Made by a program: the position numbers and the translations under genes. A DNA stretch of 20,892 bases from contig CAYFVQ010000133.1 of assembly GCA_964346585.1 (NCBI GenBank), positions 1 to 20,892 of the forward strand. The letters are read 5' to 3'. Under the pieces are notes generated by a model, which searched no databases, was not told where the DNA came from, and worked only from the letters and a program-made list of their open reading frames with translations. Position 1 is the stretch's first letter; each line of letters opens with the position of its first letter. The stretch is from SOIA01 sp964346585. Its GTDB lineage: Bacteria > Acidobacteriota > Aminicenantia > Aminicenantales > Aminicenantaceae. Positions 1-6,429 of this stretch are shown here, piece after piece.

Positions 1-149
1 TGAGGCTCTCCCCTGGCCGTGCTCTCCAGGTATTCCAACGCACCCGCTGCCTGTGTCTTGACGTCACCTTCGGGCAACGCATTCACAGCTTCCCGTAACA
101 GCTCCAGGCATTTCAAGACATTTGGAGTTATATCGATTTTTTCAGTCAT
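1..149 (-). CDS. Hypothetical protein, 3' part cut off by the window edge
   Basis: A reading frame opens at an ATG (149-147) and stays open to the window edge, giving 49 residues without a stop. The visible part (starts MTEKIDITPN; contains LKCLELLREAVNALPEGD and LEYLESTARGEP) looks soluble and helical, with no signal peptide or membrane segment. I do not recognise a family. A strong ribosome binding site (GGGGGAGG) lies about 8 bases before the ATG, inside the last codons of the regulator gene upstream. The two genes overlap by 8 bases (142-149), which implies one transcript and probably translational coupling. It may therefore be a functional partner of the regulator. Existence is well supported by the RBS and overlap; function is unknown. 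Confidence 0.6.
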   Translation of the reverse strand, partial: MTEKIDITPNVLKCLELLREAVNALPEGDVKTQAAGALEYLESTARGEP

Positions 150-1977
150 TGCTAATTCCTCCCCCCATATTATTTATAATATTTTGGAATCTCTCTTCTT
201 CTCTGAAGTTATCAAAATTTTTGTCAATCTCGATAAATTTGTGATAGATATATCTGGTTTTATTCGTGTTTTCCTGAGCGAAAAAATCTTCCAGGGTTTG
301 ATATCCTAGCTCTTTTTCTCCTATTCCCATGTAAATGGAAGCCAGCTTTAACTTGTCTTCAAAAAATTTGAATTCATGGGGAGCCCTGAAATCGATTTTT
401 TGGATTATTCTCCTGGCTTCATCCGTATCTCCCCTCTGTGCAGCGATCATACCAAGATGGAACAAGGAAGCGACCTTATAATCAAACTTATGATCAAATT
501 GAGAAAATACAAATTCGCTTTTATCCAGCTCACCCATGTAGTAGTAAATCTCTCCCTTACGAAACTCAGCCATTAAGGAAGATTCATTTCCTTGGATGTC
601 ATCGCATATAAGCAAGGCCCTATCGAATTCTTTGTTCAGCATGAGTAGCTCTGCAAACACGATATTGTTGACATGAAAAGGATTGGTGAGATAATTTTCG
701 TTATTGAGTTCTAAAGCCTTTTTAAAGTCTGATGAATCTCCGGATTCTCCGAATTGGAGACGATAGCAGTACCCAACTTGAGCGTATAAATGCGGATGAT
801 TTGGAAATTTTTCTATCGCTTCTTGGGCTATCAGGAAGGCTTTATCTTTTGTGTCATCATCGAAGCCAATGTATTTCACCAGATAGAGCTGAATTAAAGT
901 TGAGTAATATTGAGGGCATTCCGGATTGATTGTTTGTGCAATTTTGAGAAGATCCTCGGCCTTATCTAACCATCCTTCATTATAATCCCAGTAAAAATTG
1001 ACATAATTCGCATAGCATCGGGCTAATCCGATGTAAGCGGGGGCGAAGTTTTCGTCTATTTCGATAGCCTGACAAAAGAAATTTATGGCAAGATTATTGC
1101 TCTCTTTACCCCATTGTTTCTGGTAGTAATTACCCTGATTGTAAAGAGTCCATGTGTCGTTATTACCAGAGTTTGCCTTGCTCAGTATATGATTTCCTCT
1201 TAAAACTCTGTCCAGAGCTGCATAATCCTCTGTTTGTCCCTTGTTGAATGCCATGGCATCCATTATTTTGTTGTTTGAATTTAATTTTTTATGGATTTTC
1301 AGGCATATGTCACCTTGTAAAGAAAAGAATTCCTCCAGTTTCCTTTCTGATTCAACTTTCCACAAGGTTTTTTCATCTTTAATTCGTATAAGTTGAACTT
1401 GGATACTCATTTTGTCTTCATTTTTTTTCAGCTTTGTTTTTAGGACATGATTCACGTTGTGTTCTTCCCCTATGTTTTTTAAACTTTTGCTGGGATTATT
1501 GTCTCTTGCCAATAATGTTGAAGGAATGGCTCTAATATTATTCAATCTGGAAAGGCTGTCAAATATATTATTACTTATTCCCTGTGGAATGTATTCCTCA
1601 TATTCTGTGAAGTTGGAGCTTTCATAAGGAAGAACGGCGATGGAAAGATTTTCTGTATTTGCAGATGAAGATTTTCCGTTGGTTATGTATAGGGAAGCAG
1701 AAACAGAAATTAACAGAACCACGACTGACACTAAACCGACGATTACCCATTTTTTTCCCTTAAGAGGTTTTTGGCTAATTCCATTATGATTCGCCCTTTC
1801 TTTCAGCCATTCCTCGATTTCGGATTTGTAGGCAAACACTTTGGAACGCGGAGAATCTTGGTCTATTCGGAAGATGGGCAATCCCAGTTCTTTTTCCCAT
1901 CGGGCGCAGGTTCGAATGTCTCTGCCTAAATAATCAGAAATGGCCTTCCAAGAATCTAATATTTCTTCGTTCCTCAT
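142..1977 (-). CDS. Membrane-anchored HTH regulator with FlgO/TolB-N-like and TPR domains
   Basis: A 611-residue protein. Residues about 1-60 form an excisionase/MerR-like helix-turn-helix (SWKAISDYLGRDIRTCARWE, then a basic turn and SEIEEWLKER). Residues about 76-98 are one hydrophobic membrane helix. Residues about 110-240 resemble the FlgO/TolB N-terminal fold (LSIAVLPYES, IPQGISNNIFDSLSRL), and about 290 to the end is a run of TPR-like helical repeats. The layout is that of ToxR/CadC-like one-component regulators: DNA binding in the cytoplasm, sensing or scaffolding outside the inner membrane. The start at 1977 is chosen because AGAGGG lies 7 bases before it; the upstream ATGs at 2004 and 2031 have only A/T-rich sequence before them. 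It is translationally coupled to the small gene at 1-149. The family layout is well supported; ligand and target genes are unknown. Confidence 0.8.
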   Translation of the reverse strand: MRNEEILDSWKAISDYLGRDIRTCARWEKELGLPIFRIDQDSPRSKVFAYKSEIEEWLKERANHNGISQKPLKGKKWVIVGLVSVVVLLISVSASLYITNGKSSSANTENLSIAVLPYESSNFTEYEEYIPQGISNNIFDSLSRLNNIRAIPSTLLARDNNPSKSLKNIGEEHNVNHVLKTKLKKNEDKMSIQVQLIRIKDEKTLWKVESERKLEEFFSLQGDICLKIHKKLNSNNKIMDAMAFNKGQTEDYAALDRVLRGNHILSKANSGNNDTWTLYNQGNYYQKQWGKESNNLAINFFCQAIEIDENFAPAYIGLARCYANYVNFYWDYNEGWLDKAEDLLKIAQTINPECPQYYSTLIQLYLVKYIGFDDDTKDKAFLIAQEAIEKFPNHPHLYAQVGYCYRLQFGESGDSSDFKKALELNNENYLTNPFHVNNIVFAELLMLNKEFDRALLICDDIQGNESSLMAEFRKGEIYYYMGELDKSEFVFSQFDHKFDYKVASLFHLGMIAAQRGDTDEARRIIQKIDFRAPHEFKFFEDKLKLASIYMGIGEKELGYQTLEDFFAQENTNKTRYIYHKFIEIDKNFDNFREEERFQNIINNMGGGISND

Positions 1978-2125
1978 CTCAACCCTCTTTAGGGGTCTTT
2001 CCATTTTGATATAAAAAAAATTTTTTTTCAATCAAATTTTTCAAAAAAAACAAGAAATTGAAAAAGTCAGGATAATGGAAAATTCTATTGCAACGCTTTT
2101 TTGCCTATTTTATGACCGGACAAAG

Positions 2126-2139
2126 CCCATTTAAATGGG
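2126..2139. promoter_or_regulatory. 14-bp perfect palindrome between divergent genes
   Basis: CCCATTTAAATGGG reads the same on both strands. It sits in the gap between the divergently transcribed regulator (start 1977) and GIY-YIG-like gene (start 2237). Its location and symmetry fit a dimeric regulator's operator, possibly the regulator's own site, but no promoter with two good hexamers could be placed next to it. Role is inference. Confidence 0.4.
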
Positions 2140-2236
2140 AAAAAAAGGGCATAATAGGGAATAAAAGGACATTTGCATCGGTTATGTTGATATTTTCAGC
2201 CAAAGGAATCTATCTTTACAGTAAGGGAATAGCCGC

Positions 2237-2620
2237 ATGGCTCTACATTTAGAGTGGTTCAAAAGCTTTGAAAATAGCTGGTGTGATTTACTCGAAATCA
2301 ATCAAAATCATAATCATTTTAACGGAACAAGAGGAATTTATATCATTTGGCATGAAGGGAAGAAACCAGTTGTTTTGAAAGTCGGGCAGGGTTTAATCCG
2401 CGATTGTTTAGTTGAAAATAAAGAGGATTATATAGTGGCCGCGTATGGTCAATATGGCCTTTATGTCACTTGGGCAAAAGTGGCGGAGGATGATTGTGAT
2501 GGTGTTGAAAGATATGTCGGAGAGGCTCTTAAACCGATAATTGGACATCGCCTGCCGGATGCTCAACCGATCGAGGTGAATTTGCCGTGGGAAGAGAGTT
2601 CCATTTTCACTAAGCCATGA
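2237..2620 (+). CDS. GIY-YIG-like small protein
   Basis: A 127-residue soluble protein without signal peptide. Residues 33-35 read GIY within a short hydrophobic strand (GIYIIW), and the second strand carries VLKVGQG (46-52) where YIG is expected. Arg55 (LIRDCL) sits where the catalytic arginine of GIY-YIG nucleases is found, and E91 in VERYVGEALKP is a candidate for the metal-binding glutamate. The C-terminus ends in a PIEVNLPW segment. Together these suggest a stand-alone GIY-YIG-type fold, a family that cuts or binds DNA. The gene is preceded by AAGGGA about 9 bases upstream. It has no partner gene in the same direction nearby. The fold assignment rests on a few motifs read by eye; nuclease activity is not established. 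Confidence 0.6.
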   Translation: MALHLEWFKSFENSWCDLLEINQNHNHFNGTRGIYIIWHEGKKPVVLKVGQGLIRDCLVENKEDYIVAAYGQYGLYVTWAKVAEDDCDGVERYVGEALKPIIGHRLPDAQPIEVNLPWEESSIFTKP

Positions 2621-2956
2621 GATGGCTTCCATAAATTTTCACTGAATCGTTTGATACATTTGGCATAAAGAGGTACAAGGCGATATCCAGCAATAGCAAT
2701 TCTCACGTCAGCGATTAGGGATGATGGGAACCAAAAAGGGGGCCTCTCCAATCCGCTCCCGTTATCTAGATATAGACCCACCAAAGATTTCATGCCTCAA
2801 GTAACTTCATTTTAGAGGGAACCTTATGTAACATAGAACGAGTCTCCCGATATTTTCGGCAATTATATGGAAAACATTAAATAAATCCTGCAGGGGAAAA
2901 GTAATTTCAAACCAAAATATTAAAAAAGTTAAATCATTTTTTTTAAAAAAAATCTC

Positions 2957-2987
2957 TTGACAGAAGAGAAATATTTTATAGTATAAT
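2957..2987 (+). promoter_or_regulatory. Sigma70-type promoter of the small HTH gene
   Basis: A perfect -35 (TTGACA, 2957-2962) and a perfect -10 (TATAAT, 2982-2987) are separated by 19 bases, slightly longer than the ideal 17. Transcription would start near 2994, giving a leader of about 30 bases to the ATG at 3024. The leader has no clear Shine-Dalgarno sequence. Confidence 0.55.
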
Positions 2988-3020
2988 TAAGTAAAATTAA
3001 ATAAATTAAAGTAAACTTAA
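2987..3020 (+). repeat. Symmetric AT-rich repeat, candidate operator
   Basis: TTAAGT (2987-2992) and ACTTAA (3015-3020) form an inverted pair. Within it, AATTAAGTAAA (2985-2995) is nearly repeated as AATTAAAGTAAA (3004-3015). The array overlaps the -10 box and the presumed transcription start and ends 3 bases before the HTH start codon. This position would suit autorepression by the encoded HTH protein; that is inference. Confidence 0.35.
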
Positions 3021-3023
3021 AAA

Positions 3024-3221
3024 ATGAGAACTATTTGGTTAGGGAGCAAAATCATCAACCAGTATTCTCTGCAAGACATCCAGGAAAAGCTCCAGGTCAG
3101 CAAGGTGACAGCTCTCAAACTCGTTGGTTCAGGCAAAATCAAGGCTCAAAAAATAGGACGACAGTGGTGGATCAATGAGGAAGATTTGATTGGCTTTCTT
3201 GAAGGGAAAACTTCGGTATAA
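3024..3221 (+). CDS. Small excisionase-type helix-turn-helix protein
   Basis: A 65-residue protein made almost entirely of one MerR/excisionase-like winged helix (HTH_17 type). YSLQDIQEKLQVSKVTALKL (about 14-33) gives the helix-turn-helix, GSGKIKAQKIGRQWWINEED (about 36-55) the wing with its typical basic and Trp residues, and the last helix is LIGFLEGK. Such proteins bind DNA as small transcription factors or as recombination directionality factors. No integrase or phage gene is visible here, so a transcriptional role is more likely. The start follows a near-consensus promoter but lacks a clear ribosome binding site. The N-terminal HTH of the regulator at 142-1977 is of the same general type, though the two sequences are not obviously close. 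Confidence 0.75.
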   Translation: MRTIWLGSKIINQYSLQDIQEKLQVSKVTALKLVGSGKIKAQKIGRQWWINEEDLIGFLEGKTSV

Positions 3222-3616
3222 AGAGACTGCTTGGAAGAGAGAAATACTCATAGATAAAAAGCCCCTTTTTTTGGAATCAAACTTTCCCTTTTATGATTTC
3301 TATCGTGAAATCGGCCGGATTTTTTTCAAAAAGAGATTACGCTTGACCAAACCGTTCTCTTATCTTTCCGCTACATGTATCCAATTGATACTTTAATAAA
3401 AGCTCTTCGTGAGAATATTGGAGAGATGACTTTTGAAAATTGCGCTCTAGCTTTTGACTTGAAATTTTGTCTGTGATATTAGTTTTTTGTTGTGCCCCGG
3501 AAGAAGATAATCAGGAAATTTGAATTCAACTCCAGAGGAATTGTTATTCTGATACAGCATTATGGCCTGAAAGCATTTGCCAATGGGCTCAGTTAATAAA
3601 GAGAAAAAAGCAAAAG
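3222..3616 (+). other. Intergenic region, 395 bp
   Basis: No gene with a ribosome binding site and plausible composition was found. A 68-codon frame starting at a TTG inside the HTH gene looks like a chance reading. A promoter-like element at 3454-3482 is listed separately. AAAAAGCCCCTTTTTTT at about 3258-3274 is A/T-rich but forms no stable stem and is not called a terminator. Confidence 0.45.
3454..3482 (+). promoter_or_regulatory. Candidate extended -10 promoter for the membrane protein gene
   Basis: TTGACT (3454-3459) is followed after 17 bases by TATTAG (3477-3482), with the extended -10 dinucleotide TG at 3474-3475. Both hexamers are imperfect but the spacing is ideal. The leader to the ATG at 3617 would be about 128 bases. 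Confidence 0.35.
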
Positions 3617-3973
3617 ATGAATCATGTAAAAGCAGAAGGATTGAGGAAAAAAGGGGTTTGGGCTCTCACCATTATTCTCTGGATCATCGCGGCATGGCTG
3701 CTCTATCCCCTGATCAACCTGGACACTGTGCAGATGGAGAACGCAAAGGAATATTTGTACAGGGCTGCTTTTGGAATCGCTCTGTTGCTCATTTTTTTTG
3801 GGAAGACGATATTCGACCTCCTTTTCCCTCAAGTGACCATGGGAAAGGTGCCTCTCGTGAATACGATTTTTCTCACTCTTTATGCCTTGGTCCTGGCAAG
3901 CGGGATCATCTTTATGGTTGTGCGTATGATCGTGCTGTACCTGAAAAGCAAGGAAACCGGATTTCTTTTTTAA
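3617..3973 (+). CDS. Small integral membrane protein with three predicted helices
   Basis: A 118-residue protein with three hydrophobic stretches: about 14-34 (ALTIILWIIAAWLLYPLI), 48-69 (YRAAFGIALLLIFFGKTIFD) and 81-107 (LVNTIFLTLYALVLASGIIF). The N-terminus is short and basic and the C-terminus (LKSKETGFLF) is short, with no further domain. I do not recognise a family. This frame is preferred over the overlapping longer frame at 3577-4029 because it has coherent membrane helices and an ATG start, while the other is Arg/His/Gly-rich. The ribosome binding site is weak (GAGAAAAAAG). It stands alone, with nothing in the context to suggest a function. Confidence 0.6.
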   Translation: MNHVKAEGLRKKGVWALTIILWIIAAWLLYPLINLDTVQMENAKEYLYRAAFGIALLLIFFGKTIFDLLFPQVTMGKVPLVNTIFLTLYALVLASGIIFMVVRMIVLYLKSKETGFLF

Positions 3974-4121
3974 TGGAGTCTCTGTACACCCCAGTTGTGA
4001 ATTTATGTGGGAGGGATTGCTCTATCTAGCGCAGAATTTCCTATATAAAAAGCAGCAGAACATTAAAAGGCAGTATTAAAAAAAAGGCAACCTAACATTT
4101 TCTTTACGCTAAGACACCATA

Positions 4122-4344
4122 TTTATGAATAATTCAGGGCACCTGAGTTATTCACGAGTCGAGGTTGCAGGAGATACGAGGCACAGGGCAAGATGCTGTG
4201 GTCGTCCACCGCGCTTGCGCTGTAACGAAGTAGATGCGGTGAGATCGGCTCGCCCGAAGGGGAAAAGATGCCGACATAAGATTATTTGTCATCCTTCAAA
4301 GGTATTTTAGAAATGGTGTTGGCAGATTTTATGAATAATTCAGG
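4122..4344. mobile_element. MITE-like or IS-end remnant with three copies of a 17-bp end
   Basis: TTTATGAATAATTCAGG occurs twice in the same direction (4122-4138 and 4328-4344). A diverged inverted copy starts at 4142 (CCTGAGTTATTCACGA), 13 of 16 bases matching the complement of the right-hand copy. 4142-4344 therefore has terminal inverted repeats around about 200 bp, while 4122-4138 looks like the end of a second copy, set 3 bases away (GCA). The interior (about 4155-4265) is much richer in G+C than its flanks and has no credible gene; the 61-codon frame there is Arg/Cys-rich. The right end touches the stop codon of the barrel gene (4345-4347). No target-site duplication is visible. 3974-4121 holds nothing recognisable. 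A non-autonomous element is the best reading; the IS family is not assignable by eye. Confidence 0.5.
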
Positions 4345-5586
4345 CTAGAATAATCGGAAAATATTGAATCCTATCCGGAAATCCCCATCTTGCAACCTCA
4401 AGTCTCCTCCAGGAAGGAACTGAGAGGAGGTCAAACCTGCCGAGTTAAGTAGAAAGACCTGAAAAACATGTCCCCCCACTTTTTTTTCGATTCCCAGCGC
4501 CCAGCCGTGCGAATTGGCTTTATAGCCGGAAAGAACGGGATTCCATTCCCAGATGATTGAAAAGTCGTTGAAGACCATAACTCTCCCGCCAGTTCCCAGA
4601 GCGAGAGTCCCTTCAGGCGATGGATCCCAGTGGTTGGTGTTGGAGGAGTAGGCCGGGACGAGGGCAAAGGAGAGCGCATCGCTCAACTGATAAGACAAAA
4701 TAGCCTGTATGTTGAATTTCATGTTGTCCGCATCGAAAACGTCTCTGTCCGGTTGAGATTCAGTGACCAGGCTTCCTCCGATGTTCAAAGCTCCGGATAG
4801 AGGCATTTTTGATTTTTCCTGCCGAAACAGGACCCATTTCATCGAGAGCTCCACTTCTTTGTCTAATTTTGTTCGAGCGAGCGTCAAACTGAAATTGTCA
4901 CTCAGCCCATACCCAAGACTAAGGAGAATCACGGCGGGCCCGTCCAATCCGTAGAAAGAGTCATAGCCTTCTGTGATAGATGGGTAAAAGCGATGAGAGA
5001 TTCTAAATAGAAGTTCACCTTTTCCGATGGAATGGGTAGTGGGAAGGTTGATAAGCCGTGTTCCCCAGAAAGCCGGCTTGGTGAATTTTCTTTGCTCAGG
5101 CTCTTCCGCGGAATTCCCGTTCGGAGGCTGGATGTTTTCTCCCTCGGCCTGAGTTTCACTCAAACTCGATACCCAATCTTCGATGGTCTTTATTTCACTT
5201 GCCTTTAACGGAGAAGAACCGGCAGGCATGCGTTGTCCGACGATTGTGTCATCCCCTTTAATTTTCATTAAGAGATAACTTTTCTCAGGATTAGCTGTAT
5301 CGACCAGTTTCAATGAAGGAATTTCCTGGCTGGAGATGTTCACTAAAGATTTTATGAATCTATCTTTCCCGAGATTCAGGTTCGCCGGCGGATAATTCCC
5401 TCTATGGCAGCCAGCCACACTGCAGCTCTTTTTGAGAATTCGCGCGACGTTTTCCTGCAGTTTATCGTTCCCAAAGTCACTGGAGTTGGATTCTCCTCTG
5501 TCTAAAGGGTCTTGAAGACTGAAAGAATAGAGAAAAAAAGCCCCAACAAAGAATATAAAGAGAAATACACTGATTTTAGACTTCAT
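4345..5586 (-). CDS. CX4CH heme-domain protein fused to a DUF5777-like outer-membrane barrel
   Basis: A 413-residue exported protein. Residues 1-24 are a signal peptide. The first domain (about 40-145) has a CX4CH heme-c motif (C55, C60, H61) and QRMPAG, whose Met120 is the likely distal heme ligand, then a short helix (EIKTIEDWVSSL) as in small c-type cytochrome domains. An acidic, Gln/Asn-rich linker (about 146-166) leads to a C-terminal domain (about 168-413) that resembles the DUF5777 beta-barrel family: TRLINLPTTHSIGKGELLFR, ISHRFYP, FYGLDGPAV, then alternating strands ending in FNIFRLF with a terminal Phe, as for BAM-assembled outer-membrane proteins. AGGAGGG lies 6 bases before the start. 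It is the second gene of an operon, 33 bases after the lipoprotein-like heme gene. The fusion suggests a redox domain held at a barrel; the substrate is unknown. Heme attachment through CX4CH is expected but not shown. Confidence 0.75.
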   Translation of the reverse strand: MKSKISVFLFIFFVGAFFLYSFSLQDPLDRGESNSSDFGNDKLQENVARILKKSCSVAGCHRGNYPPANLNLGKDRFIKSLVNISSQEIPSLKLVDTANPEKSYLLMKIKGDDTIVGQRMPAGSSPLKASEIKTIEDWVSSLSETQAEGENIQPPNGNSAEEPEQRKFTKPAFWGTRLINLPTTHSIGKGELLFRISHRFYPSITEGYDSFYGLDGPAVILLSLGYGLSDNFSLTLARTKLDKEVELSMKWVLFRQEKSKMPLSGALNIGGSLVTESQPDRDVFDADNMKFNIQAILSYQLSDALSFALVPAYSSNTNHWDPSPEGTLALGTGGRVMVFNDFSIIWEWNPVLSGYKANSHGWALGIEKKVGGHVFQVFLLNSAGLTSSQFLPGGDLRLQDGDFRIGFNIFRLF

Positions 5587-5619
5587 TTGTTTCCCTCCTA
5601 AAAACCTGATTTTAAAAGT

Positions 5620-6051
5620 CTAGTTGTTCTTGGCTCCTCTGTCTACCCAATTTTTGATGTTTTGAATAGTAACGCTGCTCAAAGCGCTTCTTCCCTGAGG
5701 CATACGAGTTCCAACAGTTTGAGTGCCTTCGATTTTTTTCACAAGATAGCTGTTTGCAGCATCCCCGGGGAGCACTCTCATACTTTGTGGTACTTGAGTG
5801 GAAGCCACGTTAACGATGTTTGAGTATGCGACTCCTTGAGTTAGGTTTAATCCCGCCTGAGCAGTACTGTTGTGGCAGCCGCCTAGCGCGCAGTTGTTCG
5901 TGAATATAGGCTGAATGTGATTGGAAAAAGAGGGGTCTGATATTGGTGTCTCTGGTACGTCTCCACCATTTCCGTTACCTCCATCACAGTGAAACGCTGT
6001 CAGCGCACCTAAAAGGATTATCCCTGCCCAGAATATTTTTTTCTTCATCAT
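5620..6051 (-). CDS. Exported CX4CH mono-heme domain protein, possible lipoprotein
   Basis: A protein of about 143 residues. A basic start (MMKKK) and hydrophobic stretch (IFWAGIILLGALTAF) precede a Cys (C22), followed by a Gly/Asn-rich tether, so it may be a lipoprotein, although AFHC is a poor lipobox because His precedes the Cys. The mature domain has CX4CH (C54, C59, H60) in a typical context (PIFTNNCALGGCHN), AGLNL, LPGDAANSYLVKKI, RMPQG (Met117 as likely distal ligand) and a final helix with WVDRGAKNN. This order matches the first domain of the downstream barrel fusion, with Cys-to-Met distances of 63 and 65 residues. Three ATGs in a row (6054, 6051, 6048) follow AGAAGGAGG; the middle one has about 6-base spacing and is taken as the start. 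It is probably a small periplasmic electron carrier or heme sensor. Confidence 0.75.
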   Translation of the reverse strand: MMKKKIFWAGIILLGALTAFHCDGGNGNGGDVPETPISDPSFSNHIQPIFTNNCALGGCHNSTAQAGLNLTQGVAYSNIVNVASTQVPQSMRVLPGDAANSYLVKKIEGTQTVGTRMPQGRSALSSVTIQNIKNWVDRGAKNN

Positions 6052-6222
6052 CATGAACCTCCTTCTGGTTTTTATCTCGAATTTTGGCTGTTCTGGCCAA
6101 ATCATCTCTGATACTCTAATAAATTTTCAACGAGCACATCTGATAAATGGCATCTTTTTATCAGGTCGTGTTCAAAAAAGTAAAAACTCAGATATTTTAA
6201 TACTATAATATATATATATTCT

Positions 6223-6254
6223 ATAATATTAATAGGGAATATTCGAGAAGTCAA
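6223..6254 (-). promoter_or_regulatory. Weak candidate promoter for the heme-protein operon
   Basis: On the minus strand, TTGACT (6254-6249) is followed by TATTAT (6228-6223), 5 of 6 matches in each, but the 20-base spacer is longer than usual. Several other TATA-like hexamers lie in the alternating A/T tract just downstream, so the exact -10 is uncertain. Confidence 0.25.
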
Positions 6255-6287
6255 ATGTTTTTTGCTATCTTTTCTTCTTTCCTTTTG

Positions 6288-6317
6288 TTGACTTGCTTCG
6301 ATTCTATTTAAGATAAT
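6288..6317 (+). promoter_or_regulatory. Candidate sigma70-type promoter for the first thiolase gene
   Basis: TTGACT (6288-6293) and GATAAT (6312-6317), each matching consensus at 5 of 6 positions, are spaced by 18 bases. The start of transcription would be near 6324, leaving a leader of about 105 bases to the ATG at 6430. Confidence 0.45.
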
Positions 6318-6429
6318 AAAATTGTAGATGATAAAATCGCTTATCAGCCCTTTTGCATATTCACACAAAAAGGGAAGAGGCAAAAGAAAAAACCGATAGA
6401 AATAATGGAAATAAAGGACTCGAGTTAAG

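Larger units (their letters stand above)
2621..3023 (+). other. Intergenic region, 403 bp, AT-rich in its right half
   Basis: No convincing gene seen. A 76-codon minus-strand frame crosses it but lacks a usable ribosome binding site and overlaps the preceding gene. The last 70 bases contain the promoter and symmetric repeats of the small HTH gene, listed separately. No T-tract terminator hairpin follows the GIY-YIG-like gene. Confidence 0.5.
6052..6429. other. Divergent intergenic region between heme operon and thiolase
   Basis: An AT-rich region of 378 bp separating minus-strand heme genes from plus-strand acyl-CoA genes. It includes a run of alternating A/T at 6201-6220. A 120-codon minus-strand frame crosses it but is Ile/Phe/Tyr-rich, begins inside the thiolase gene and looks non-coding. 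Candidate promoters for both directions are listed separately. Confidence 0.5.

Noticed and set aside
2563..2793. 76-codon minus-strand frame after the GIY-YIG-like gene
   Set aside because: Overlaps the GIY-YIG-like gene, has no properly spaced ribosome binding site and resembles no family I know.
3577..4029. 150-codon plus-strand frame overlapping the membrane protein gene
   Set aside because: TTG start without a ribosome binding site and a Arg/Gly/His/Cys-rich, low-complexity product; the overlapping frame at 3617 gives a coherent membrane protein.
4198..4209. Structured RNA inside the GC-rich remnant (GTGG/CCAC hairpin)
   Set aside because: A 4-bp stem is too little to support an RNA gene; high GC alone explains chance pairing.
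4125..4310. 61-codon frame inside the MITE-like element
   Set aside because: Starts within the repeated end itself and encodes an Arg/Cys-rich product typical of GC-rich non-coding DNA; not a transposase fragment I can recognise.
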